From: CAG-103 sp048217285
GTDB taxonomy: Bacteria > Bacillota > Clostridia > Oscillospirales > Oscillospiraceae
DNA: 28,728 bases
Assembly (NCBI GenBank): GCA_048217285.1
Contig: DBFWVW010000033.1
Location: 1-28,728 of the forward strand
Reading direction: 5' to 3'
Shown: piece after piece, positions 15,603-23,113 of the stretch
How positions within the stretch are numbered: position 1 is the stretch's first letter
How the letters are laid out: each line of letters opens with the position of its first letter
The notes under the pieces: model-generated
The model's database searches: none
The model's input: only the letters and a program-made list of their open reading frames with translations
What the model was told of the DNA's origin: nothing
Program-made: the position numbers and the translations under genes

Positions 15603-16097
15603 ATGACCGAACTCGAAAAACTCGTAGAAAAAGACGCCATCCGTGACCAGTATTACGTCTACGCCCGCGCGCTGGACCGCATTGACAACCCGCTCGGCAA
15701 GACTGTGTTTGCCGAGGACGCACAGGTTGACTACGGCCCGACCTACAAGGGCAGCGGCTACGGCTTCATCGACATGATGCTCAAGATGCACCGCAAGATG
15801 GTCTCCACGCACCACGTCATGACCAACATCCTCATCAAGCTCAATGATGATGGTACCAAGGCTGCTGCCGAAGCCTATATGTATGCCGCTTGCAAGTATC
15901 GCAACGGCATGGTCGTCGTGGCACGCTGCCGTGATATTGATCTCTGGGAGAAGCGCGACGGCAAGTGGCTCGTTGTCAAGCGCACCGTCGCCGGCGACAA
16001 CACCATGATCCTCCATCCCGATTTCGCGCCTGACTACAACAATGGCCGCGATAAGGTCAAGGATCCGTCCTACAACTACTTCGAGACCATCGAGTAA
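15603..16097 (+). CDS. SnoaL/NTF2-fold protein, dehydratase or isomerase-like
   Basis: A 164-residue small alpha+beta barrel protein of the SnoaL_4 type. The segment QYYVYARALD gives Tyr20 and Asp25 with the same five-residue spacing as Tyr30/Asp35 of BaiE, and THHVMTN supplies a His at 70-71 where BaiE has His83. This supports a BaiE-like acid-base site, so it may dehydrate or isomerise a steroid intermediate. C. scindens has a further SnoaL-type gene (baiI) with a proposed role in the 7-beta branch; this gene or the next could correspond, but I cannot assign which. The start follows AAAGGAGA. It is 61 bases after the ATP-grasp gene and 4 bases before the next gene. Confidence 0.8.
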   Translation: MTELEKLVEKDAIRDQYYVYARALDRIDNPLGKTVFAEDAQVDYGPTYKGSGYGFIDMMLKMHRKMVSTHHVMTNILIKLNDDGTKAAAEAYMYAACKYRNGMVVVARCRDIDLWEKRDGKWLVVKRTVAGDNTMILHPDFAPDYNNGRDKVKDPSYNYFETIE

Positions 16098-16101
16098 GTC
16101 C

Positions 16102-16656
16102 ATGGCAACGCGAAACATCCCATTCCCTGACAAGGTTCGTGACATGGTGCTCGACGTCATCACGCACGTTCGCCGGCAGGAATACACGCCCGCGCAGCTC
16201 TGCCAACTCCAGAAAATCATCGAGTGCAAGTACTTCTACTGGTGGTGCATGGACATGAAGAAAGAGGAATATGTGACGGAGCTGTTCACGGATGACTTCC
16301 GCTACTACCTCAACGGCCACCTCGCTATCAAGGACAAGCTCCTGCAGGCACGCAACGCCAAATGGTGCAACAAGGATATGCAGACCATGCACATGGGCCA
16401 TCAGCCGATGATCTGGCTGATCGACGAGACCCATGCACGCGGGGTCTTCCAATACGAGGACCATATGTGCTATTATGATGACTGTGAAGTGCTGCAGAGC
16501 TGGATGGTCTACTGTGACGACTTCGTCAAGGGCGAGGACGGCGCGTGGCGCATCCAGAAGCTGCGCATGGCCTACCGCGAGATGGACGGAAACTTTCGCA
16601 GCACGATGGTACCCAAGGACTGGATACCGGACGAATGGGACACGCCAAACTATTGA
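16102..16656 (+). CDS. SnoaL/NTF2-fold protein, distant BaiE relative
   Basis: A 184-residue protein with a BaiE-like layout after an N-terminal extension of about 16 residues. The stretch YWWCMD gives Tyr46 and Asp51, and MHMGHQPMIW gives His97, corresponding to LHQGHNPVIW of BaiE. The usual three catalytic positions are therefore kept, yet overall sequence is divergent and rich in Trp and Met in the pocket region. The start is the ATG at 16102, four bases after the previous stop, with only a weak GAG, so translation is probably coupled. It is the last gene of the baiCD unit, before two hairpins. Substrate unknown; 7-beta-hydroxy or delta4-intermediate chemistry is plausible. Confidence 0.8.
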   Translation: MATRNIPFPDKVRDMVLDVITHVRRQEYTPAQLCQLQKIIECKYFYWWCMDMKKEEYVTELFTDDFRYYLNGHLAIKDKLLQARNAKWCNKDMQTMHMGHQPMIWLIDETHARGVFQYEDHMCYYDDCEVLQSWMVYCDDFVKGEDGAWRIQKLRMAYREMDGNFRSTMVPKDWIPDEWDTPNY

Positions 16657-16666
16657 AAATCAAGCA

Positions 16667-16696
16667 GGAGAAGCCGCGCGTTTGTGCGGCTTCTCC
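16667..16696 (+). terminator. GC-rich hairpin closing the baiCD operon
   Basis: GGAGAAGCCGC (16667-16677) pairs perfectly with GCGGCTTCTCC (16686-16696) around an 8-base loop, ten bases after the last SnoaL stop. The following sequence is CCCGCCTCATTTTC, so the T-run is weak and offset; partial termination is likely. Confidence 0.6.
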
Positions 16697-16701
16697 CCCG
16701 C

Positions 16702-16748
16702 CTCATTTTCTCAAAGGCATCTGCGGCAGACACCTTTGAAAAGCTGAG
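16702..16748. other. Long imperfect inverted repeat before the second ATP-grasp gene
   Basis: CTCA-TTTT-TCAAAGG-ca-TCTG pairs with CAGA-ca-CCTTTGA-AAAG-TGAG around a CGG loop, with small bulges. It directly follows the GC hairpin. Together the two may attenuate read-through from bai genes into the polysaccharide operon. No separate promoter for the downstream operon was recognised in the short space to 16781. Confidence 0.45.
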
Positions 16749-16780
16749 GAAGCTCCAAATCTGACGCAGGAGAATGCAAT

Positions 16781-17836
16781 ATGGAACAAAAACGGACACT
16801 GAGCAGCTGGATCTCCGCACGCAGATACATCCGCGACTTTGCCGCGGATTACGCTGCCCGCCACGGCGAGAACGCCGCCGAGATCGAAAAGGACATCCTG
16901 CAGGCCAAAAAGATCAACCACATCTCGCTCAACGAATATGAGTGGGTCGGCTACCACGAGCGCACGGAGGTGCAAAAGCGCACCATGTCCACACTCTGGA
17001 CGCGCGCGGAGTTTCGCAAAACTTACACGGACCGCCGCTACATCGCGATCCTGATGAATAAATACATCTTCTCCAAAGTCTTTTCCGACTTTTACGGCCG
17101 CCGCTGCGCGCAGGCATCCGCCGTGGACGCGGCGCTGCTGCGCGCGCTCGCCGGTGAAACCGGGAAGGTCGTCTACAAGCCTAACTGCAAGGGTCAGGGC
17201 ACGGGTGTGCGCATTCTCCCGGCAGCAACCGAGGCCGAGCAGACGGACACACTTGCGTATCTGCGCACAAATTCCGGCGGCATTGTGGAAGAATACATTC
17301 AGCAGCACCCGACGCTCGCACAGCTCAACCCCGGCGCTGTGAGCATCGTGCGCTTTTACACCGTAACCGCACCGTCCGGGACGTATCTGTTCGCCCCGGT
17401 GCTCACGACCGCCATCGAAAAGGACATCTCCAACGGCTGCCAGGACGCGCTGACCGCAATGATCGACATCCGCACCGGCATCGTACTCACGGACGCCGTG
17501 GACCAGAATAACTGCATCGACTATCACACACACCCGGTCACGGGCGTGGTGTTCCCCGGCCTGCAGCTCCCGTTCTGGGAGGAAACGATCGATATGATGC
17601 GCCGCGCCGTGCCGCTGGCAAGCAAGATCTCCAACATCGGCTGGGACGTGACCATGACCGCGGACGGCCCGCTCATCATCGAGGCCAACACCATCCCGGG
17701 CTTTAACACCGCACAGTACCGCGGCTACGCCTGGGTCACGGACGGCTATGGTTATCAGCCGCTGTTCGATGAGATCAACGATCGACCGTTTATAAACAAC
17801 GCGCACTACGCGCGCGTGCTCCTGAAGCTCGACTAA
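16781..17836 (+). CDS. Sugar-transfer-associated ATP-grasp protein 2
   Basis: A 351-residue ATP-grasp protein of the same broad family as the gene at 14474. Seen: an N-terminal region with no assigned domain, KVVYKPNCKGQGTGVRIL (ATP-binding lysine), VEEYIQQHPTLAQLNPGAVS, GWDVTMTADGPLIIEAN with metal-binding Glu301 and Asn303. The start follows CAGGAGA. It opens the long downstream operon and lies 20 bases before a small membrane peptide gene. Such proteins occur with glycosyltransferases in surface glycan loci of Firmicutes; the chemistry (adding an amino acid or similar to a glycan) is inferred. Confidence 0.82.
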   Translation: MEQKRTLSSWISARRYIRDFAADYAARHGENAAEIEKDILQAKKINHISLNEYEWVGYHERTEVQKRTMSTLWTRAEFRKTYTDRRYIAILMNKYIFSKVFSDFYGRRCAQASAVDAALLRALAGETGKVVYKPNCKGQGTGVRILPAATEAEQTDTLAYLRTNSGGIVEEYIQQHPTLAQLNPGAVSIVRFYTVTAPSGTYLFAPVLTTAIEKDISNGCQDALTAMIDIRTGIVLTDAVDQNNCIDYHTHPVTGVVFPGLQLPFWEETIDMMRRAVPLASKISNIGWDVTMTADGPLIIEANTIPGFNTAQYRGYAWVTDGYGYQPLFDEINDRPFINNAHYARVLLKLD

Positions 17837-17856
17837 CATCTCACGGAGGTTCCGGT

Positions 17857-17961
17857 ATGGAAGCTGTTCTCTCGATCGCCTTTGGCGTCTGGATCGTTAT
17901 CACCGCATTTGTCTACCGGGCCGTGACGAGCCCGAAGCGCGGGGACGGGCAGAAAAAATGA
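17857..17961 (+). CDS. Symporter small accessory protein (34 residues)
   Basis: A short gene with a perfect CGGAGG seven bases before its ATG. The product starts MEAVLSIAFGVWIVITAFVY, a single hydrophobic helix, followed by a basic tail (RAVTSPKRGDGQKK). Its TGA overlaps the ATG of the following sodium:solute symporter (ATGA at 17958-17961). Small one-helix subunits directly upstream of SSS-family transporters are a recognised arrangement, and this fits it. It likely stabilises or assists the symporter in the membrane. Confidence 0.75.
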   Translation: MEAVLSIAFGVWIVITAFVYRAVTSPKRGDGQKK

Positions 17962-19547
17962 ATCTGTATTTCCTGGGCATTCTGGCCGCGCTCATCGTTT
18001 TTTTCGCTGTCGGCATCGGCGCCGGACGCATGGTCAAGGATACGAACGATTATTATGTTTCCGGCCGCAACGCGCCGACGCTGCTGATCGTCGGGTCGCT
18101 CATCGCGTCGTTTCTCTCGACGGGCGCGTTCCTCGGCGACACGGGTGAGGTCTACTCCGGTTTTTTCATCGGCATCGTGACCGTCGGCGTCATTCAGGCG
18201 ACCGGCTACATCTACGGAGCCGGGTTCTTCGGCCGGTACATCCGCCGGAGCGAAGTAACGACACTGCCGGAATATTTCGGCCGCCGCTTCTGCTCGGTGC
18301 ACCTGCGCCGGCTCTCGGCCGTGATCCTGCTCGTGTCCGTGAGCGCATATCTGCTCAGCGCCATTCAGGGCGTGGCCACACTCATGAGCAGCATCACGGG
18401 TTATGACTACAGGCTGTGCGCCGTGATCGTATGGCTGGCGTTCACCGCCTTCACGATTTACTCGGGCTCGCCCGGCGTGCTGCTGACGGACACGATCATG
18501 TTCCTCGTTTTTCTCGCGGCTGCGCTTGTCGCAGTGCCGTTTCTCGTCCGCGCGGGCGGCGGCTGGTTCGGCGGCATCGAAGCGCTTGCCCGCAGCGACA
18601 CCATGCCCGGCATTCTCTCCTGGGCCGGGAATCCGGACTATCTCTATCCGGACGGCGTGAGCAATACGGTCTGGGCCGTGACCTACGGCATCGTCTGGGC
18701 GCTCGTCGTGGCCATCAGCCCGTGGCAGACAAGCCGCTACCTTATGGCTAAGGATGAGCACGTCGTCCTGCGCTCGTCCGTGTGGTCGTCCATGGGCGTC
18801 ATGGTCGTGACGATCGCGCTGTACTTTGCCGCCGCGTTCGTGCGCAACATCAACGGCACCCTTCCGGGCAGCGAGGCCATGATCTGGGCCGCCACACACG
18901 TGCTGCCGCCGGTCATCGGTATGCTGCTGCTCATCGGCATCAGCGCCGCCGGCATCTCGTCGGCGTCGACGTTCCTGTCATTGATCGGTTTTTCCGTCGT
19001 CAACGATATTCTGCCCGACGCCGGAGACGACCGCAAAAAGCTCGCCCGCTCCCGCTGGGCGATGCTGGCGGTCAGTTTGGTCGTGCTCGTTCTGGCATAC
19101 CTCAATCCCCCGCACATCTTCCTCATCATGTACTTCGGCGGCACCGTCATCGCAGGCGCGTGGAGTCTTGTGGCTTTCGGCAGCGTATGGAGCAAACGCC
19201 TGAGCCGCTGCGGTGCGTACCTCGGTATGCTGCTCGGCTTTCTCGGCTGTGCGGGTGCCAAGGCGATCTATGCCCTTTGCGGCATCACGCCGCCGGTCTG
19301 GGCGGACGCGTTTTTCGTCGGCATCGTACTGAGCGTGCTCGGCGCGGTGCTCGGCTCCGCGCTCCGGCCGCCAACGCATGCAGAACAACTCGCGCGCGAA
19401 CGGCTCTTCGATGCGCCCGCCGGCCCGGAAGAGGCCGCCGCCTGCCGAAAAGACCGGCGGCTGTGGCGGGTATACCTTGTGTTTGGCCTGTGTGTGGGCC
19501 TGTTCTTCCTGCTTTTCTATGCCATTCCTTACAGTCGCACGCTGTGA
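17958..19547 (+). CDS. Sodium:solute symporter family transporter
   Basis: A 529-residue SSS-family permease. Seen: an N-terminal helix, KDTNDYYVSGRNAP typical of the family after TM1, GSLIASFLSTGAFLGDTGEVY in the region of the first sodium-site helix, GISAAGISSASTFLSLIGFSVVNDI in the region of the eighth core helix, and a final helix near the C-terminus (VYLVFGLCVGLFFLLFYAIP). The start overlaps the accessory peptide stop by four bases, so expression is coupled. Substrate cannot be told from sequence; the family moves sugars, amino acids, carboxylates and others. It may import a building block for the neighbouring glycan genes or, more speculatively, a bile-acid-related anion. Confidence 0.88.
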   Translation: MNLYFLGILAALIVFFAVGIGAGRMVKDTNDYYVSGRNAPTLLIVGSLIASFLSTGAFLGDTGEVYSGFFIGIVTVGVIQATGYIYGAGFFGRYIRRSEVTTLPEYFGRRFCSVHLRRLSAVILLVSVSAYLLSAIQGVATLMSSITGYDYRLCAVIVWLAFTAFTIYSGSPGVLLTDTIMFLVFLAAALVAVPFLVRAGGGWFGGIEALARSDTMPGILSWAGNPDYLYPDGVSNTVWAVTYGIVWALVVAISPWQTSRYLMAKDEHVVLRSSVWSSMGVMVVTIALYFAAAFVRNINGTLPGSEAMIWAATHVLPPVIGMLLLIGISAAGISSASTFLSLIGFSVVNDILPDAGDDRKKLARSRWAMLAVSLVVLVLAYLNPPHIFLIMYFGGTVIAGAWSLVAFGSVWSKRLSRCGAYLGMLLGFLGCAGAKAIYALCGITPPVWADAFFVGIVLSVLGAVLGSALRPPTHAEQLARERLFDAPAGPEEAAACRKDRRLWRVYLVFGLCVGLFFLLFYAIPYSRTL

Positions 19548-19568
19548 ACCCTTTCGGAGGTGACCGCC

Positions 19569-20417
19569 ATGCCGGACACACTGAATCTGTATTATGCCCG
19601 CATCGCCAACATGGGCGATCTGCTCAATCCGCTCATCATCGAGCGCTGCTTCGGCTACCGGGTAGAACGCTGCTCGTTTCTCACCGGCGACCTGTGCGCC
19701 ATCGGCAGCGGCCTGGCGCAGTATAAGCTCCACGGCAATCCGCTCATGAAGCTGCAGCAGTGCATCAACGGGCGGACGCACCCGCACGTGGACGTCTGGG
19801 GATCCGGATTTATCAACTACGATGACGCGCAGGGGCGGTTTTTCAAACGCGATATGCGCTTTCACGCCGTGCGCGGCGAGCTGACGCGCCGCAGCGTCGA
19901 ACGCATGACCGGCCGCGCGCTCGACATTCCGACCGGCGACGGCGGCATTCTCGCCGATGAGCTGCTGGACACGTTGCCGGAAAAGCGGTATGATGTCGGT
20001 ATTGTGCCGCACGTCTGCGATCTGAACGACCCTGCTGTGACGGAGCTGCTGGGCCGGTATGAAAACACGAAGTTCATCAACGTCAAGGATGACCCCATCA
20101 CCGTGCTGACCGAGATCGCGCAGTGCCGTTGTATTCTCTCCAGCAGTCTGCATGGCCTGATCGCGGCTGACAGCTTCCACATTCCGAATCTGCACATCGT
20201 CTTTTCCGACCGCCCGCTCGGCGACGGATATAAGTTCGATGATTATTATTCTGCCTATGATGTGCCGCACCGGCCGCGCGACCTGCGCGTAAGCACGGCG
20301 CCCACCATTGCCGAAACCGAGGACGGCTGGCGCATTCGGCCGGAACAGGTCGAGGAAAAAAAGCGCCAGATGCGCGCGGCCTTCCCCTACCCGACCGTGA
20401 ACGGAGGAAGCCTATGA
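19569..20417 (+). CDS. Polysaccharide pyruvyl transferase family protein
   Basis: A 282-residue member of the polysaccharide pyruvyl transferase family, which adds ketal-linked pyruvate to sugars of surface polymers. Seen: the N-terminal YYARIANMGDLLNPLII, an early VWGSGF segment, RGELTRRSV, and the C-terminal signature SSSLHGLIAADSFHIPN. The start at the ATG at 19569 has CGGAGG 8 bases upstream; an earlier GTG overlaps that site. It is 21 bases after the symporter and overlaps the next gene by four bases. Shorter than many members, but both ends of the domain are present. Confidence 0.85.
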   Translation: MPDTLNLYYARIANMGDLLNPLIIERCFGYRVERCSFLTGDLCAIGSGLAQYKLHGNPLMKLQQCINGRTHPHVDVWGSGFINYDDAQGRFFKRDMRFHAVRGELTRRSVERMTGRALDIPTGDGGILADELLDTLPEKRYDVGIVPHVCDLNDPAVTELLGRYENTKFINVKDDPITVLTEIAQCRCILSSSLHGLIAADSFHIPNLHIVFSDRPLGDGYKFDDYYSAYDVPHRPRDLRVSTAPTIAETEDGWRIRPEQVEEKKRQMRAAFPYPTVNGGSL

Positions 20418-21283
20418 ACGATCTGATCTCGGTCGTCATCCCGACCTACAACCGAAAAGACAAGCTGCCGGCGTGCATTCACAGCGTGCTGGCGCAGACA
20501 TATCCAAACCTGGAGATCATCGTCGTGGACGACGCCTCGACCGACGGCACAGAGCGCCTGTTTGACTGCGGCACAAACGCGCGCGTGCACTACGTGCGCT
20601 ACGGTGACAACCGCGGCGCGTGCTACGCCCGCAACCTCGGCGCCCAGCGTTCGCGCGGCAGCATCCTCGCCTTTCAGGACAGCGACGACCTCTGGCACCC
20701 GGACAAACTGCAAAAGCAGTACGACCTGCTCATGGCAACGGGCGCGGACCTGTGTTACTGCGGCATGAACCGCATCGCCGCAAACGGAAATTCGTTTTAC
20801 TACCCTGTGCACGCACCGCATCCCGACCGCGCGCTGGAGGATTTTCTGGCCGAAAACCGCGCCAGCACCCAGACCATGCTCATGCACCGCGCCGTGTGGG
20901 AGGCTGTGCGCTTCGATGAGACCATCCGCCGCTATCAGGACTGGGATTTTGCCATCCGGGCGGCCGAGCGCTTCCGGCTCGTGTACCTGCCGGAAGCGCT
21001 GGTGGAGTCTGAGGTCGGCGGCGACAGCATTTCCGCCGTCGTCAAGTCCTATCCCCACCTGCTGCGGCTGTATGAAAAGCACGCGGCGCTCTATCAGCGT
21101 TTCCCGCGCAGTGACGCCGTCATGAACCGCCGTCTCGGCAAGCGCTGCCACCCGACGGATCCGGCGCGCGCTGCCGAGCACTTCCGCAAAAGTTTCCGGC
21201 TCAGTCGCAACCCCTACGACCTGAGCTACTACCTCGCCGACTGCCTGCGCGCCCGCCGGCAGCAGAAAGGACAGACACCATGA
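20414..21283 (+). CDS. Family 2 glycosyltransferase
   Basis: A 289-residue GT-A glycosyltransferase. The N-terminus ISVVIPTYNRKDKLPACIHS and VLAQTYPNLEIIVVDDASTD are typical of GT2, RGACYARNLGA binds the nucleotide, and FQDSDDLW carries the metal-binding DxD. QDWDFAIRAAE is the likely catalytic-base region. It is cytoplasmic or membrane-associated and would add a sugar to the lipid-linked glycan. Its ATG overlaps the preceding stop (ATGA). Sugar specificity unknown. Confidence 0.9.
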   Translation: MNDLISVVIPTYNRKDKLPACIHSVLAQTYPNLEIIVVDDASTDGTERLFDCGTNARVHYVRYGDNRGACYARNLGAQRSRGSILAFQDSDDLWHPDKLQKQYDLLMATGADLCYCGMNRIAANGNSFYYPVHAPHPDRALEDFLAENRASTQTMLMHRAVWEAVRFDETIRRYQDWDFAIRAAERFRLVYLPEALVESEVGGDSISAVVKSYPHLLRLYEKHAALYQRFPRSDAVMNRRLGKRCHPTDPARAAEHFRKSFRLSRNPYDLSYYLADCLRARRQQKGQTP

Positions 21284-22200
21284 CCGCATTTGTCATTTTG
21301 CATTACCGCGCCATCGACACGACCCGCAGCTGCGTGAAGAGCATCCGCGCGCTCGCGGGCGACAAGCACATCGTCATCGTCGATAACGCCTCCCCCAACG
21401 GCACAGGCAAGGTGCTGGCGGAGGAATTTTCCGCAAGCCCCGATGTGACTGTGCTGCTGCACGGGAAAAACGACGGCTTTGCGCGCGGCAACAACGTCGG
21501 CACACGCTGGGTGTGTGAGCATCTGGATGCGGACTTCACCGTCGTGCTCAACAACGACGTCGAGATCCCGCAGCATGACTTCATCCCCCAGATCGCACGC
21601 ATTTACGCGCAGCACCCGTTCGACCTGCTCGGGCCGGACATCGTGTCCGTATTCTCCGGCATCCACCAGAGTCCGAAAACCCTGCACGGCTGCACACTCG
21701 AGAGCGTGCGGCACAAGCGCGCCTGCGTTGCGCGCAGCAAGAATCCCATCCTCCTGCTGCTGAGCAGCGGCGAGAAAAACAGCCCCGCCATCTGGCGGCT
21801 CGTGCAGATCCGCAACCGCAAAAAGCAGCACATCGACACCACGCAGCCCGCGGAAGGCGTCGTGCTGCACGGCTCGTGCGTGATCTTCTCGCAGCGCTAT
21901 CTTGCCCGCCACCCCGAGCCGTTTTATCCGAAAACATTCATGTACTACGAGATGGAGATCCTCGACTGGCTCTGCCGTCAGGAGGGCAGCGTTGTACGCT
22001 ACGACCCGTCGATTTCCGTGCTGCACTATCAATATGTGGCCTCGAAGATGGAGTACCGCTCGATCGTGCGGCGCTCGAAGTTTGTCATCGACTGTCTGCT
22101 CGACTCGCTCGATGCGGCCGAGGCGCTCATCCTTGCGCCCGAAGCGTCGGAACCCGCAGCGGCGCAGCCGGTGAGCACCATTGCACTCGCAGACGCCTGA
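21280..22200 (+). CDS. Family 2 glycosyltransferase, rhamnosyltransferase-like
   Basis: A 306-residue GT2 enzyme with FVILHYRAIDTTRSCVKSI, IVIVDNASPNGTG, GKNDGFARGNNVG and LNNDVEIPQ (metal site). The NDGFARGNN block is common in rhamnosyltransferases of the WbbL/RfbF kind, which agrees with rfbC and rfbD at the end of the operon. FMYYEMEILDWLCRQEG is the probable acceptor or catalytic region. The C-terminus is Ala/Pro-rich. It starts inside the preceding stop (ATGA). The rhamnose assignment is an inference. Confidence 0.87.
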   Translation: MTAFVILHYRAIDTTRSCVKSIRALAGDKHIVIVDNASPNGTGKVLAEEFSASPDVTVLLHGKNDGFARGNNVGTRWVCEHLDADFTVVLNNDVEIPQHDFIPQIARIYAQHPFDLLGPDIVSVFSGIHQSPKTLHGCTLESVRHKRACVARSKNPILLLLSSGEKNSPAIWRLVQIRNRKKQHIDTTQPAEGVVLHGSCVIFSQRYLARHPEPFYPKTFMYYEMEILDWLCRQEGSVVRYDPSISVLHYQYVASKMEYRSIVRRSKFVIDCLLDSLDAAEALILAPEASEPAAAQPVSTIALADA

Positions 22201-22225
22201 GCGCGCAGAAAGGCTGTATTTTCCC

Positions 22226-23113
22226 ATGAAAAAGAAAAAAGTCCGTCGCACAAGCCGGGCATTTTATGCAGCGCTCTCTTATATTTCTCCGCGGTGGAAT
22301 ACGGAGCTTTTGTATCTGCGCAAGTTCGGCCGTCTGCCGGATCTGAAGCACCCGCAGACACTCAATGAAAAGCTGCTCAAGCAAAAGCTCGAGCGCTTTG
22401 GTACCGATCCCGTCGTGCGCCGGTGTGCAGACAAATACCGTGTGCGCGACTACGTTTCCGGCTGCGGCTGCGGTGACACGCTCAACCGTCTGCTCGCCGT
22501 ATACGACCGGCCGGAAGACATCGACTGGGCCGCGCTGCCGGAGCGGTTCGCCATCAAATGGAACTTTGGCTGCGGCTACAACCTTATCTGCGCGGACAAG
22601 CGCGCGCTCGACACGGCCACAGCCGAAAAGCAGCTGTGCGCCTGGGGGCGCGAGCCGTTCTGGGCGTATTACTCCGAGCTCCAGTACCGCCACGTGGAAA
22701 AGAAGCTGCTCGTGGAGGAATACATCGGTGATGCAGATGGTTCATTGCCGGAGGACTATAAATTTTACTGCTTTCACGGCCGGGCGGATTGTGTTATGCT
22801 CTGCGTGGGACGCGACGAGGGCTGGCCGAAGTTTTATTTCTTCGACCGGGACTTCCGGCTCCTGCGCATCAACCGCGACTCGCAGGCCGCGCCCGAGGGC
22901 TTTACGCTGCCGAAACCGGCAGGGCTAGATGAGGCCTTCACCGTTGCCGACCGGCTGAGCAAGCCGTTTGATTTCGTGCGCGTGGATCTGTACCTCACGC
23001 CGCGCGGCGTGCGCTTCGGCGAGCTGACATTCACCCCGGCAGCCGCGCTGGACAACAAGCGTCTGCCGGAGACGGACCTGCGCTTTGGCCGCATGATGGA
23101 GGAAACGCTATGA
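22226..23113 (+). CDS. TupA-like ATP-grasp protein
   Basis: A 295-residue protein resembling the TupA-like ATP-grasp family, named for teichuronopeptide synthesis. Seen: YLRKFGRLPDLKHPQTLNEKLLKQKL (TLNEKL is a family hallmark), DKYRVRDYV, FAIKWNFGCGYNL in place of the usual glycine-rich ATP loop, LLVEEYIGD, the metal-binding FDFVRVDLYL and FGELTFTPAA. The start at the ATG at 22226 gives a basic MKKKKVRRTSR N-terminus; AAAGG lies 12 bases upstream. It overlaps the next gene by four bases. Likely couples an amino acid or peptide to a surface polymer; not proven. Confidence 0.82.
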   Translation: MKKKKVRRTSRAFYAALSYISPRWNTELLYLRKFGRLPDLKHPQTLNEKLLKQKLERFGTDPVVRRCADKYRVRDYVSGCGCGDTLNRLLAVYDRPEDIDWAALPERFAIKWNFGCGYNLICADKRALDTATAEKQLCAWGREPFWAYYSELQYRHVEKKLLVEEYIGDADGSLPEDYKFYCFHGRADCVMLCVGRDEGWPKFYFFDRDFRLLRINRDSQAAPEGFTLPKPAGLDEAFTVADRLSKPFDFVRVDLYLTPRGVRFGELTFTPAAALDNKRLPETDLRFGRMMEETL

